A stretch of DNA of 64,000 nucleotides from Flagellimonas sp. 389 (GCF_018449435.1 NZ_JAHCMU010000022.1:1-64000), one strand, 5' to 3'. Shown: positions 52,694 through 61,794, numbered from the stretch's first letter. The notes: generated from the letters alone by a model not told the origin. Numbers and translations are program-made.

Positions 52694-54427
52694 TTATTTT
52701 AATCTAATGTCTGAAACGGAAGCGCCAGAAGGAATCATCGGGAATACATTGTCCTCTTTCTCCACTTTCACTTCTAAAAAATAAGGGTCTTTAGATGCTA
52801 TCATCTCTGTTATCGCATTCTTCAATTCTGAACGGGCCGATACCCTTTTGGATTTTATATGATAGCCTTCCGCTATTTTCACAAAGTCTGGATTGACCAT
52901 CACCGTGGAAGCGTACCTACTTTCAAAGAAAAGTTCTTGCCATTGACGTACCATACCTAAATGGTCATTGTTCAACACTACTATTTTTACAGGTACATTA
53001 TGCTGGAAGATCACGCCAAGCTCCTGAATCGTCATTTGATAACCACCATCACCAATTATAGCAACGACTTCACGCTCCATTGCCCCCATTTTAGCTCCAA
53101 TTGCTGCCGGTAAAGCAAATCCCATGGTTCCCAATCCTCCAGATGTAATATTGCTCTTGGACTGCTTAAATTTTGCATACCTACATGCTACCATTTGATG
53201 CTGTCCTACATCGGTAACGATGACCGCTTGGTTTTCTGAGGCAATATTGATCTGTTCAATAACCTCTCCCATAGTCAACCCCTCTTTTGAAGACTTTAAA
53301 TCATTTTTGATAACAGTATCATATTCTATCTGATATTTTTTATCGAACTCGGTTTTCCAATCTTTGTGTTCATTTTTATTCACCAAAGGCAGTAATAGCC
53401 CCAATGTCTGTTTAGCGTTTCCTAAAACGGCTACATCTGCTTTTACGTTTTTATTGATTTCCGCTGGGTCAATTTCAAAATGAATGACTTTTGCTTGTTT
53501 GGCGTACGTATCCAAACTGCCCGTGACTCTATCGTCAAAACGCATTCCAATCGCGATTAGAACGTCACACTCATTCGTCAATACATTGGGCCCATAATTT
53601 CCGTGCATGCCTACCATGCCCACATTTAATGGATGGTCCGTAGGTATCGCAGATTCCCCCATAATGGTCCATGCAGCGGGAATTCCAGCTTTTTCAATTA
53701 ATCTTGTCAACTCTTCTTCAGCTTCACCTAAAATAACACCCTGACCCCAAACGATATATGGCTTTTTAGCGTTATTGATAAGCTCAGCAGCAGCTTCAAC
53801 CGATTTTAAATCTGGTTTTGGAAATGGTTTATAGCTACGTACACCAGTACATTTTTCGTAAACAAAGTCCAATTCATCAAACTGGGCATTCTTGGTGATA
53901 TCTACCAAAACGGGCCCTGGCCTACCTGATTTTGCAAGGTAAAAGGCCTTTGCCATGATTTCTGGAATCTCACTTGCTTTGGTAATTTGATAATTCCATT
54001 TGGTAACAGGTGTTGAAATTCCGACAATATCGGTTTCCTGAAAAGCGTCTGAGCCCAATAAATGTCTTGGCACCTGTCCAGTGATACAAACTATTGGAGT
54101 GGAGTCTATTTGCGCATCGGCCAGTCCAGTGACCAAGTTTGTAGCCCCAGGTCCGGACGTAGCCATGGCCACACCAACTTTACCGCTTACCCTTGCATAG
54201 CCCTGTGCGGCATGTGTAGCTCCTTGCTCGTGTCTGGTCAAAACATGCGTAAGCTTATCTTGAAACTTGTAAAGTTCGTCATAAACTGGCATAATCGCTC
54301 CACCAGGATATCCATAGATCAAGTCCACACCTTCTGCCAATAAACAATGGATTATAGCCTCTGCCCCTGCAATCCTCATAGGTTTCTGATTCTTCACGTC
54401 TTTTTTTTGTGCTTTTAGTGTTTCCAT
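52694..54427 (-). CDS. ilvB: Acetolactate synthase large subunit
   Basis: A 577-residue TPP enzyme making 2-acetolactate and 2-aceto-2-hydroxybutanoate. GVDLIYGYPGGAIMPVYDEL with the catalytic Glu in THVLTRHEQGATHAAQGYAR, and the TPP motif IGDGGYQMTIQELGVIF...LNND, are visible. ATG 54427 is preferred to GTG 54439. It lies 65 bp after ilvD. Confidence 0.97.
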   Translation of the reverse strand: METLKAQKKDVKNQKPMRIAGAEAIIHCLLAEGVDLIYGYPGGAIMPVYDELYKFQDKLTHVLTRHEQGATHAAQGYARVSGKVGVAMATSGPGATNLVTGLADAQIDSTPIVCITGQVPRHLLGSDAFQETDIVGISTPVTKWNYQITKASEIPEIMAKAFYLAKSGRPGPVLVDITKNAQFDELDFVYEKCTGVRSYKPFPKPDLKSVEAAAELINNAKKPYIVWGQGVILGEAEEELTRLIEKAGIPAAWTIMGESAIPTDHPLNVGMVGMHGNYGPNVLTNECDVLIAIGMRFDDRVTGSLDTYAKQAKVIHFEIDPAEINKNVKADVAVLGNAKQTLGLLLPLVNKNEHKDWKTEFDKKYQIEYDTVIKNDLKSSKEGLTMGEVIEQINIASENQAVIVTDVGQHQMVACRYAKFKQSKSNITSGGLGTMGFALPAAIGAKMGAMEREVVAIIGDGGYQMTIQELGVIFQHNVPVKIVVLNNDHLGMVRQWQELFFESRYASTVMVNPDFVKIAEGYHIKSKRVSARSELKNAITEMIASKDPYFLEVKVEKEDNVFPMIPSGASVSDIRLK

Positions 54428-54492
54428 AGGCCTCACCACCGATTCCCTACTAAATGAAAGGAGAGTTTGTCGGATTTATTTTAATATTAATT

Positions 54493-56169
54493 CTATATTT
54501 CATCAGTTACACAGCCTTTCGAGGCAGACGAAACCGTTCTTGCGTACTTGTACAAACTACCCTTTTTCACTTTTAGGGGAGGTTGTATCCAATTTTCCTT
54601 TCTAGCGGCCAGTACTTCATCTGGAATATCTACTGAAATACTGTTCTTTTCCGCATCAATGGTAATGATGTCCCCATCTTCTACCAAGGCAATTGCACCA
54701 CCATCTTGCGCTTCTGGAGCTATATGCCCTACAACAAAACCATGAGTACCTCCAGAAAATCTACCATCAGTTATCAATGCTACATCCTTACCCAATCCCA
54801 CGCCCATAATGGCAGCCGTAGGTTTCAACATTTCTGGCATTCCAGGCCCTCCTTTGGGTCCTTCATATCGGATTACGACAACATCTCCTTTTTTGACCAA
54901 TCCATCCCGGATACCATCATTAGCTTTAAATTCCCCCTCAAAAACCTTCGCAGGCCCTGAAAAATGTAATCCTTCTTTTCCGGTAATCTTGGCAACTGCT
55001 CCTTCTATTGCTAGATTTCCATGAAGAATTCTAAGATGCCCCGTTTCTTTGATAGGGTTGTCCAAATCTTTCATGACTTGCTGCCCTTCGGTCAAGTCCG
55101 GTACATTTGCCAAATTTTCGGCAATCGTTTTACCTGTTACAGTAAGACAATCTCCATGTAACATACCGTGCTCTAGCATAAACTTCATTACAGCTGGAAC
55201 ACCACCAACCCGGTGTAAATCTTCCATTAGATATTTTCCACTTGGCTTTAGGTCCGCCAAGAACGGGGTGGTATCGCTTATACGTTGAAAATCTTCTAGT
55301 CTGAAATCAATTTCAGCAGCTTTTGCGATTGCCAAGAAATGAAGTACGGCATTTGTGGAGCCGCCTAAAATGGTTATCAATCGCACAGCATTTTCTAAAG
55401 ATTTTTTTGAAATGATATCGCTCGGTTTGATATCATTTTCCAATAAATGTTTTAATGCTTTTCCGGAATCAATGCAATCCTGCTTTTTTTTATCTCCCGT
55501 AGCTGGGTTTGAAGAATTATAGGGTAAAGCCATTCCAAGTGCTTCAATAGCAGAAGCCATTGTATTTGCTGTATACATTCCTCCACATGCTCCCGCTCCA
55601 GGGCAAGCATTCTGGATTACACTTTTGTATTCTGCTTCATCTATGGAACCTGCAACTTTTTGGCCCCAAGCCTCAAAGGCGGAAACCACATCCAATTTTT
55701 TATCTTTTAAACACCCAGAAGCTATTGTACCACCATATACCAGAATCGAAGGTCTATCCAATCGTATCATCGCCATTAGGGCCCCAGGCATATTTTTATC
55801 GCAACCCACTACCGTGGCCAATCCATCATAATTCATTGCCTGAACTACAGTTTCCATAGAATCTGCGATGATATCGCGTGAAGGAAGTGAATAACGCATT
55901 CCGTAAGTACCCATGGATATTCCATCACTTACACCAATGGTATTAAAAATCAATCCTACTAAATCTCCTTGCTGTGTACCTTCTTTTACATAGGTAGAAA
56001 GCTCATTTAGGTGCATATTACAGGGATTGCCTTCATACCCGGTACTACCAATGCCTATAAGCGGCTTTTTTAAATCATCCTCTGTCAATCCAATGGCATA
56101 CAGCATCGCTTGTGCGGCAGGTTGGGTTGGGTCTTGGGTTACATTTTTACTGTACTTGTTCAATTCCAT
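54493..56169 (-). CDS. ilvD: Dihydroxy-acid dehydratase
   Basis: A 558-residue iron-sulfur dehydratase, the first structural gene of the ilv block. Cluster ligands are in [20 protein letters not shown] and [16 protein letters not shown]; the C-terminal [20 protein letters not shown] is diagnostic. Expression is probably governed by the leader peptide and terminator at 56363-56477. Confidence 0.97.
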   Translation of the reverse strand: MELNKYSKNVTQDPTQPAAQAMLYAIGLTEDDLKKPLIGIGSTGYEGNPCNMHLNELSTYVKEGTQQGDLVGLIFNTIGVSDGISMGTYGMRYSLPSRDIIADSMETVVQAMNYDGLATVVGCDKNMPGALMAMIRLDRPSILVYGGTIASGCLKDKKLDVVSAFEAWGQKVAGSIDEAEYKSVIQNACPGAGACGGMYTANTMASAIEALGMALPYNSSNPATGDKKKQDCIDSGKALKHLLENDIKPSDIISKKSLENAVRLITILGGSTNAVLHFLAIAKAAEIDFRLEDFQRISDTTPFLADLKPSGKYLMEDLHRVGGVPAVMKFMLEHGMLHGDCLTVTGKTIAENLANVPDLTEGQQVMKDLDNPIKETGHLRILHGNLAIEGAVAKITGKEGLHFSGPAKVFEGEFKANDGIRDGLVKKGDVVVIRYEGPKGGPGMPEMLKPTAAIMGVGLGKDVALITDGRFSGGTHGFVVGHIAPEAQDGGAIALVEDGDIITIDAEKNSISVDIPDEVLAARKENWIQPPLKVKKGSLYKYARTVSSASKGCVTDEI

Positions 56170-56218
56170 TAACGTATTTCTTTCAAATCTGGATTTTTAT
56201 TGAATTTACTCCTATAAT

Positions 56219-56226
56219 CAAAGATA
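56219..56226 (-). promoter_or_regulatory. Possible second ilvD promoter (-7 TATCTTTG)
   Basis: On the minus strand TATCTTTG (56226 to 56219) matches TAnnTTTG, 50 bp before the ilvD start and downstream of the terminator. The -33 region is unclear. It could give a basal, attenuation-free transcript. Confidence 0.4.
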
Positions 56227-56362
56227 GATGTTTCAAAAACCCAATAATTTTAACAGTTTAAGGTGTTCTAAATCCATCTAAAATAAAAAACACATAATTT
56301 ATTGTTTTTCAGATATTTACTTTGATTTAAAATCCTATATCCACTTATTTTATTGGATGTAT

Positions 56363-56423
56363 AAAAAAAGCCTGTATCAGTTTTTGATACAGGCTTTTTT
56401 AAATTAATGCCGTAGCTGTATCA
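56363..56423 (-). terminator. Attenuator: terminator and competing antiterminator for the ilv operon
   Basis: On the minus strand AGCCTGTATCA pairs with TGATACAGGCT across a short loop, forming with the flanking A and T runs a 16-bp stem ended by a T-tract (56400 to 56363). The 8-mer TGATACAG, identical to the terminator 3' arm, also occurs at 56423-56416, overlapping the leader-peptide stop TGA. It can pair with CTGTATCA of the 5' arm to form an antiterminator. The terminator stands upstream of ilvD, which is typical of attenuation. Confidence 0.75.
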
Positions 56424-56477
56424 CTCCAAATATGGAATGCTAATGACGACGCTATTAATCAGATTTTTTGTTTTCAT
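56421..56477 (-). CDS. ilv leader peptide
   Basis: An 18-codon frame on the minus strand, MKTKNLINSVVISIPYLE then TGA. Seven of 18 residues are the pathway's products (two Leu, three Ile, two Val), mostly clustered (LI, VVI, I). It directly precedes the attenuator. When branched-chain aminoacyl-tRNA is scarce, a ribosome stalled on these codons leaves TGATACAG free to form the antiterminator; a ribosome at the stop covers it. A longer frame reading into the nitroreductase gene exists but has no supporting start. Confidence 0.7.
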   Translation of the reverse strand: MKTKNLINSVVISIPYLE

Positions 56478-56489
56478 ATTCCAATGATA

Positions 56490-56497
56490 CAAAAATA
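56490..56497 (-). promoter_or_regulatory. -7 promoter element (TATTTTTG) for the ilv leader
   Basis: Minus-strand TATTTTTG (56497 to 56490) matches TAnnTTTG and lies 12 bp before the leader ATG. That implies a very short 5' UTR. The -33 region is poorly conserved. Confidence 0.5.
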
Positions 56498-56531
56498 TTT
56501 TGTGAAAGTTCGTTTCGGTATCTTTAACGAC

Positions 56532-57260
56532 ATGGAAAAAACAGTAACCGAAGCTATTCACTATCGTCGTTCCGTACGCATCTTTAAAAGTGATGTTGAA
56601 TTGGATTCCACTATTGTAAAACAATGTATCGAAAATGCAGTTTTAGCACCCACTAGCAGTAATCTACAATTATGGGAGTTTTATCATATAGCTGATAGGG
56701 ATAACCTAAAACAGATGACCAAAGCCTGTTTAGATCAAAATGCGGCAAAAACTGCAAAACAAATGGTCGTTGTGGTTGCAAGAAAGGATTTATGGCGTAA
56801 AAGAGCGAAAGCCAATCTGGATTTCTTAAAATCAGTCTATGGTAACAAACCAGAAGAAGAATATTCAGGGAGAGAGAAATTTGCGTTGAACTATTATAAA
56901 AAATTGATACCTTCTGTTTATTTTGACTTTTTGGGAATATTTGGATGGTTAAAATACTTGATATTTCAAATTATCGGGATTTTTAGGCCTACCTATCGTC
57001 AAGTTCGGCAATCAGACATGCGCATCGTCGCACAAAAAAGTGCCGGGTTAGCTGCTCAAAATTTTATGATAAGTATGGCCGCCCTTGGTTATGATACTTG
57101 TCCCATGGAAGGTAGCGATACTTTGATGGTAAAGCGTATTCTTGGATTGCCAAGCGGTGCTGAAATTAATATGGTAATAGGTTGTGGGGTACGGGATGAA
57201 AAAGGGGTTTATGGGCCTAGATTTAGAGTACCGTTTAATGATATTTACAAAAAGATGTAA
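56532..57260 (+). CDS. Nitroreductase-family protein
   Basis: A 242-residue FMN oxidoreductase. AIHYRRSVRIFKSD (residues 8-21) is the FMN-phosphate loop, followed by AVLAPTSSNLQLWEFYHI. C-terminal ASLAAQ-like helix QKSAGLAAQNFMISMAALGY and the GCGVRDEKGVYGPR end complete the fold. ATG 56532 gives the standard start. A central insertion of about 50 hydrophobic residues (YFDFLGIFGWLKYLIFQIIG) is unusual and may bind membrane. Divergent from ilvD. Confidence 0.85.
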   Translation: MEKTVTEAIHYRRSVRIFKSDVELDSTIVKQCIENAVLAPTSSNLQLWEFYHIADRDNLKQMTKACLDQNAAKTAKQMVVVVARKDLWRKRAKANLDFLKSVYGNKPEEEYSGREKFALNYYKKLIPSVYFDFLGIFGWLKYLIFQIIGIFRPTYRQVRQSDMRIVAQKSAGLAAQNFMISMAALGYDTCPMEGSDTLMVKRILGLPSGAEINMVIGCGVRDEKGVYGPRFRVPFNDIYKKM

Positions 57261-57262
57261 GG

Positions 57263-58102
57263 CTATAGCAGTTTAAAAGAAATCGTATCACCGTATTTTT
57301 TTTGGGCAAGTATGGAGATAGAAGCTTCTGAAAGTTGCAACACTCTCGGATATCCACCAGTGGTCTGACCATCTTTCATTAAAATTATGAGTCTACCCGC
57401 TGGTGTGAGCTGAACGGTACCAGGTAATGTCCCAGAGGTTAACATGGAATACCCATGTTTTTCTATAAGTTCTTTTAATTGATAGGCCATTCTATTATTT
57501 TCCTTGGAAATCGTGAAGCCTTTTTTGAACAAAGTGTCCAATTGATTTTTAGATAATATAGAAAACTCAGGCCCCTTGAGTACTTCAAGTGTATTGGGGT
57601 TAAAATTCCTTTTAGTCTTTATTTCAGAAATCGTAGGTGCAAAAGCAGAAGTCTCAGTATAGGCAATCTCGTCCTTATCACTTAGACATGGCTTTGTTGT
57701 AACGGGAAAATACTGGGAACGACTATCTAAAACTTTGTCTGTTTGAAATCCACCCTTAACTGCTAAATAACTTCTAAAACCCTGTTTCAACTTGCCATAG
57801 GAAAGTATATCGCCTTTTGAAACCTTAATTACCGAACAATACTCTAAAGGTTTGTTGTTTAATGTAGGAGACAAATCCGCTCCCGATAGACAAATATATG
57901 TTTCCAAGTCAAACTCTAATTTAGGGCCTGTCATGGTAATTTCGAGTACCGCTGCATCCAATGCATTATCCAGAAGTAAATTGGCTTTTCTTAGCGCATC
58001 ATCATCCATAACTCCAGATACGGGAACACCCATTCCCCTATATCCAAACCTGCCTCTATCTTGTATACTAGTAAAAAAACCTGATTTAAGGACTTTAAGC
58101 AT
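57263..58102 (-). CDS. pxpC: 5-oxoprolinase subunit C
   Basis: A 279-residue protein of the biotin-dependent carboxyltransferase/KipA family: FTSIQDRGRFGYRGMGVPVS at the start, LSGADLSPTLNNKPL, and GGYPRVLQLSEASISILAQ near the end. With PxpA and PxpB it forms the ATP-dependent 5-oxoprolinase that turns pyroglutamate into glutamate. Its start overlaps pxpB by 8 bp. Confidence 0.92.
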   Translation of the reverse strand: MLKVLKSGFFTSIQDRGRFGYRGMGVPVSGVMDDDALRKANLLLDNALDAAVLEITMTGPKLEFDLETYICLSGADLSPTLNNKPLEYCSVIKVSKGDILSYGKLKQGFRSYLAVKGGFQTDKVLDSRSQYFPVTTKPCLSDKDEIAYTETSAFAPTISEIKTKRNFNPNTLEVLKGPEFSILSKNQLDTLFKKGFTISKENNRMAYQLKELIEKHGYSMLTSGTLPGTVQLTPAGRLIILMKDGQTTGGYPRVLQLSEASISILAQKKYGDTISFKLL

Positions 58103-58829
58103 CTAAAGTGATTTTTTCAGGTGTATAAATACCTACTTCCCCTTCAATTTTACGTAAATCGTATTCCGCTCTTGTAATTTGGTAAAACATTATCTTGTCA
58201 CCAACATTGACAAAACAGGGTTTCTTAGCTTTAGCGCTAAAGATAGGAATAGGACATCTGCCAATAATATTCCAGCCTCCCGGTGAATCCTGAGGATAAA
58301 CACCCGTTTGTTTAGCTGCCAGTCCAACAGAGCCTTTGACTACATGTAGCCTAGGTTCTTTTCTTCTTGGTATTTCTAGTGCCTTGGGCAAACCACCCAA
58401 ATACATAAAACCCGGTAAAAAGCCTATTCCATAAACTACATATTCGTAAGAGGTATGCATTTTTATCAAATTTTCAATAGATAAATCCAATCTTTTGGAG
58501 ACCTCCTGAACGTCTATTCCAAAATCTTCATCGTAGCATACCGGAATTTTCCACAAGCATTTTTTTCTTAGAACCTTGGATCTGGTTTTTTCAGCGTAAC
58601 AATCTTCAATAAGCTTTTTTATACTTTTAAAATCTATCTGCTCTTTGTTGTTCACCATCGTCAACGAACTGTAGGCCGCCGAAATTTCCCAATCGGGTAT
58701 TTCAAGACTTTTAAAGGAATCAGTAAAATCAAGAATATCCTGTAAAATGGACTCGTCCACTTTATTGGGCCATTCCACTAAGACTGCGCTTTGGCCAAAC
58801 GGTTTTATACTGATGGGGTAACTGTTCAC
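58095..58829 (-). CDS. pxpB: 5-oxoprolinase subunit B
   Basis: A 244-residue KipI/PxpB family protein: FGQSAVLVEWPNK at the start, then GIGFLPGFMYLGGLPKALEI and KQTGVYPQDSPGGWNIIGR. It overlaps pxpA by 4 bp and pxpC by 8 bp, indicating translational coupling. Confidence 0.93.
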   Translation of the reverse strand: MNSYPISIKPFGQSAVLVEWPNKVDESILQDILDFTDSFKSLEIPDWEISAAYSSLTMVNNKEQIDFKSIKKLIEDCYAEKTRSKVLRKKCLWKIPVCYDEDFGIDVQEVSKRLDLSIENLIKMHTSYEYVVYGIGFLPGFMYLGGLPKALEIPRRKEPRLHVVKGSVGLAAKQTGVYPQDSPGGWNIIGRCPIPIFSAKAKKPCFVNVGDKIMFYQITRAEYDLRKIEGEVGIYTPEKITLDA

Positions 58830-59569
58830 TTTTGCAATTGCACCTTGTAAGAAGGTAATTCTGTTGAAAGATACATCAATATTTCCAATGCAGTCGGTGT
58901 ATCACCATGAATGCAAATCGTATCTACTTTTATTTTTATTTCTTCACCGTTTAAGGTGATAACCTTTTTTTGTTTTACAATTGGCAATATATGTTCTAAC
59001 ACTGTTTCTGGTTCTTGTATAAGTGCAGTTTTAAGTTTTCTAGAAACTAAACTAAGGTCATCGTTATAATTTCTGTCCCCAAATGCTTCGTACATTACTC
59101 TGAACCCATTTTCTTCCGCTATTTCTGCAATTACCGATTTGAAAGGTACATAAAGGTAGACTTGATTCTTATGCTCGGATACAGCTTCGAGATATAATTT
59201 GGCAAGTACGGAATCCTTCGCTAATTGATTATATAAGGCACCGTGTGCTTTAATGTGGTGGAGTTCTACATCTTCTTTCTGAAGGATCTCATTAAAAATC
59301 GCGAGCTGGTCGATTATACTTTGTTTCAATTCCGAATTCGAAATCTTCATCACTTTTCTCCCGAAATTGGTTTTATCAGGATATGAGGGATGCGCTCCTA
59401 CCTTAACGTTATGGGAATCTGCCAGCTTAACGGTTTTTATCATACTTTTTATATCACCTGCATGTCCGCCACAAGCAATATTACAGGAGCTAATAAGAGG
59501 CATAAGTGACTTCTCATTTCCAATACCTTCACCAACGTCACAGTTTATATCTATAGTCCAACCTTCCAT
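58826..59569 (-). CDS. pxpA: 5-oxoprolinase subunit A (LamB/YcsF family)
   Basis: A 247-residue protein with the family start IDINCDVGEGIGNEKSLMPL, SSCNIACGGHAGD, VGAHPSYPDKTNFGR and the late CIHGDTPTALEI. It supplies the catalytic sugar-deacetylase-like fold of 5-oxoprolinase. It begins 1 bp after the Nramp-like transporter's stop. Confidence 0.94.
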   Translation of the reverse strand: MEGWTIDINCDVGEGIGNEKSLMPLISSCNIACGGHAGDIKSMIKTVKLADSHNVKVGAHPSYPDKTNFGRKVMKISNSELKQSIIDQLAIFNEILQKEDVELHHIKAHGALYNQLAKDSVLAKLYLEAVSEHKNQVYLYVPFKSVIAEIAEENGFRVMYEAFGDRNYNDDLSLVSRKLKTALIQEPETVLEHILPIVKQKKVITLNGEEIKIKVDTICIHGDTPTALEILMYLSTELPSYKVQLQK

Positions 59570-60763
59570 TTAAAACAACCCGATTACTTTTAAAATACTT
59601 TTAGCTCCCAGAAAAATTGAAAAACCTACAATTACAAACCCCAAAACATTTTGAACAATTGAGTTTTTGTAGGTTCCCATTACAGATTTCTTGTTTACAA
59701 TCCATAATAATAGCATCGCCATTACCGGGAGTAAGACACCATTGGCTATCTGGGCGAATTGTATAATCTGTATCGGATTAATATCGAATGACAAGAAAAA
59801 AACACCTAATAACAGTACCGCTGACCAAACCAACTTGAATTTTTTGTTTTTCATTCCTTCATCCCAGCCAAAACAGCTACTGGCAACGAAAGCTGCTGCA
59901 AGAGGTGCTGTTATCGCAGAAGTAATTCCAGCCGCTAAAAGCCCTGTTCCCATAAAATAGACTGCCGTTTTCCCGAACAGTGGTTCCAATCCTTTTGCCA
60001 TATCCATTACATTGGTCACATCTTTTATGGGAGCGGCGGCAGCGGTAATTACTATGGCAATGGACACCAATCCTCCAAGTGCAATGGAAATAATGGTGTC
60101 CCATTTTACGGTATTCAAAGCATCTTTTGATTTCCACTTTTCCCTTGCCAAAGAAGCATGTAGAAAAAGGTTATACGGCACTACGGTGGTTCCTACTAAG
60201 GCTACAACGGTCAATAAACTACTTTCTGGTAGCGAAGGAAGAAACATTCCTATTACAATAGCTAAAACAGAAGGTTTGGTCATCAAGGCACTAATAACAA
60301 AACAAAGACCCATAATTCCAACCAAGGCGACAAATACCTTTTCCAAGGTCTTATAGCTACTGAACCATAAGAGAAGAAATGCCAGACCTCCTATCAAAGC
60401 GGGGTAAAAAGAGGAAAATTGCTGTCCAAATATGCCTTCAAGCCCTAAAGTTGCACCTCCGATATTTCCAGCCTCGTATGCTGCATTTCCAATGAGAATT
60501 GCTCCTAAAACAATCCCTACTACGGTTTGTTTTATCCACTTTGATTTCAACTCATCTTTAACTACATCTACAAGTCCATTTTGAGTAACAACACCAATTC
60601 TACCAGCCATTTCTTGAAGTATCATGGTCGCTAAAATTGATAACAATAGAGCCCAAATAAGGGTGTACCCATAACGTACTCCTGCCAAAGTGCATACTGT
60701 AATCGTACCCGGACCTACAAAAGCCGCGGCAATTAGAACACCTGGCCCTATTTTTTTAAACAT
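59570..60763 (-). CDS. Nramp-fold transporter lacking the canonical metal site
   Basis: A 397-residue membrane protein with about 11 TM segments and clear Nramp ancestry (GPGVLIAAAFVGPG..., LAGVRYGYTLIWALLLSI, VVPYNLFLHASLA). In true Nramp metal transporters TM1 has DPGN and TM6 has MPH. Here TM1 reads GPGT (residues 17-20) and TM6 reads VPY, so the Asp, Asn, Met and His are all replaced. It heads the pxpABC operon (pxpA starts next to its stop). A role in uptake of 5-oxoproline or another organic substrate is an inference. Confidence 0.85.
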   Translation of the reverse strand: MFKKIGPGVLIAAAFVGPGTITVCTLAGVRYGYTLIWALLLSILATMILQEMAGRIGVVTQNGLVDVVKDELKSKWIKQTVVGIVLGAILIGNAAYEAGNIGGATLGLEGIFGQQFSSFYPALIGGLAFLLLWFSSYKTLEKVFVALVGIMGLCFVISALMTKPSVLAIVIGMFLPSLPESSLLTVVALVGTTVVPYNLFLHASLAREKWKSKDALNTVKWDTIISIALGGLVSIAIVITAAAAPIKDVTNVMDMAKGLEPLFGKTAVYFMGTGLLAAGITSAITAPLAAAFVASSCFGWDEGMKNKKFKLVWSAVLLLGVFFLSFDINPIQIIQFAQIANGVLLPVMAMLLLWIVNKKSVMGTYKNSIVQNVLGFVIVGFSIFLGAKSILKVIGLF

Positions 60764-60811
60764 TCAATTGCTTTTTTTCAGGATTCAAGTTAACAGGTTT
60801 TATGTTAAACT

Positions 60812-60842
60812 ATGCATTTCATCCAAAAAAATGCATTTCATC
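60812..60842. repeat. 12-bp direct repeat in the divergent Nramp-like/60944 gap
   Basis: ATGCATTTCATC occurs at 60812-60823 and 60831-60842 with 19-bp period, 49 bp before the Nramp-like gene start. Candidate operator for the pxp operon. Confidence 0.5.
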
Positions 60843-60943
60843 TAAAAGTGGTATGCTATACATCGAACTTTTATACGAATATGAAAATGGTAAAGTTATA
60901 ATAGTCCCAAATCGTATAATTGACTTAAACTTGACCAATACTC

Positions 60944-61387
60944 ATGACATGCAAAGACTGCGGTAAAAGCATCGGGTATCTACAACACAAAGAATCTATG
61001 GAATCTTTGGGCGTAGAACTCTGCGAAAGACATACTCGACTTATTAAAAGAATCATTCTTGACAATGATACGCCGGTCGAAGCCATACAACTTTTCTACG
61101 CACTAAAAGTTGCTGGCGCCAATCCAATGTTGGAATGGTGGGACGGGAAAAAATCTGTTGACATTGCTATATCCAGGGTAAAGCTCAATATTGAAATTGA
61201 CAAGGATTACAATATGATTACCCATGAACAGGCTATCAATGATTTAGAAGAGGCTATGCATTCTTTTAAGAACGGTTTTACTACGGTGAGAATACCGCAT
61301 TTGGCCATCAAATATTACTTAGAAGATACTGTTCAAAATATCTTGGGAATCATAACCGGGCTAAAGGCAAATATCAAGGCCATCTAA
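60944..61387 (+). CDS. Zinc-finger plus DUF559/Vsr-like nuclease-fold protein
   Basis: A 147-residue protein. Four-ligand zinc-finger candidates lie at the start (CKDCGKSIG, then ELCERH). Residues about 65-147 follow the DUF559/Vsr pattern: KSVDIAISRVKLNIEIDKDY, NDLEEAMHSFKNGFTTVRIP and LEDTVQNILGII. The expected VDF...VEVDG becomes VDI...IEIDK, so the Asp-Glu-Asp set is kept but the Gly is lost. It may bind or cut nucleic acid. Stop overlaps the convergent gene by 4 bp. Confidence 0.65.
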   Translation: MTCKDCGKSIGYLQHKESMESLGVELCERHTRLIKRIILDNDTPVEAIQLFYALKVAGANPMLEWWDGKKSVDIAISRVKLNIEIDKDYNMITHEQAINDLEEAMHSFKNGFTTVRIPHLAIKYYLEDTVQNILGIITGLKANIKAI

Positions 61388-61794
61388 TCCATAAACAACA
61401 AGGGGTTACCAACTTTTTCTTGCTTGTATTCCAAAATATTAAAAGTCATGGGGTTTTCGCCAATATTCTCAAGGTCGTTGGTATAGTTTTTACCTCTAAA
61501 CTCCCAATATTCGGTTTCTCCCGGCTCTAATTGCAACATGCTTATTTTACCATTGCCAAAATGTGTCAAAGCTAAGCCTCCAGTAGCGCATACCCAGCTG
61601 TAATTGGTATTGTGATTTCTGAAAGGAACACGTTTGCCAGGGTCAAGAGATAAATCCCAAAGTTTGACACTTTCGTTTTCAAACACCAACACTTCACCTA
61701 AAGATTGACTGATTTCTTGGTGCAGCAATTCTTCTATTTTTTCAAAATCCCATGTATCAAAATTTCCAACTGGGTTTAGTTCAACGCATTGCAT
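61384..61794 (-). CDS. Small cupin-like protein
   Basis: A 136-residue beta-rich protein with a cupin pattern: VKLWDLSLDPGKRVPFRNHN (residues about 43-62), THFGNGKISMLQLEPGE, and YWEFRGKNYTNDLENIGENP. Metal His ligands are not clearly arranged, so enzyme activity is doubtful. ATG 61794 is chosen over 61827. Its stop overlaps the convergent 60944 gene. Confidence 0.65.
   Translation of the reverse strand: MQCVELNPVGNFDTWDFEKIEELLHQEISQSLGEVLVFENESVKLWDLSLDPGKRVPFRNHNTNYSWVCATGGLALTHFGNGKISMLQLEPGETEYWEFRGKNYTNDLENIGENPMTFNILEYKQEKVGNPLLFMD

Noticed and set aside
56421..56624. 67-codon frame that contains the leader peptide
   Set aside because: It runs antisense through the nitroreductase start; the internal ATG at 56477 follows the -7 promoter element and gives the better supported peptide.
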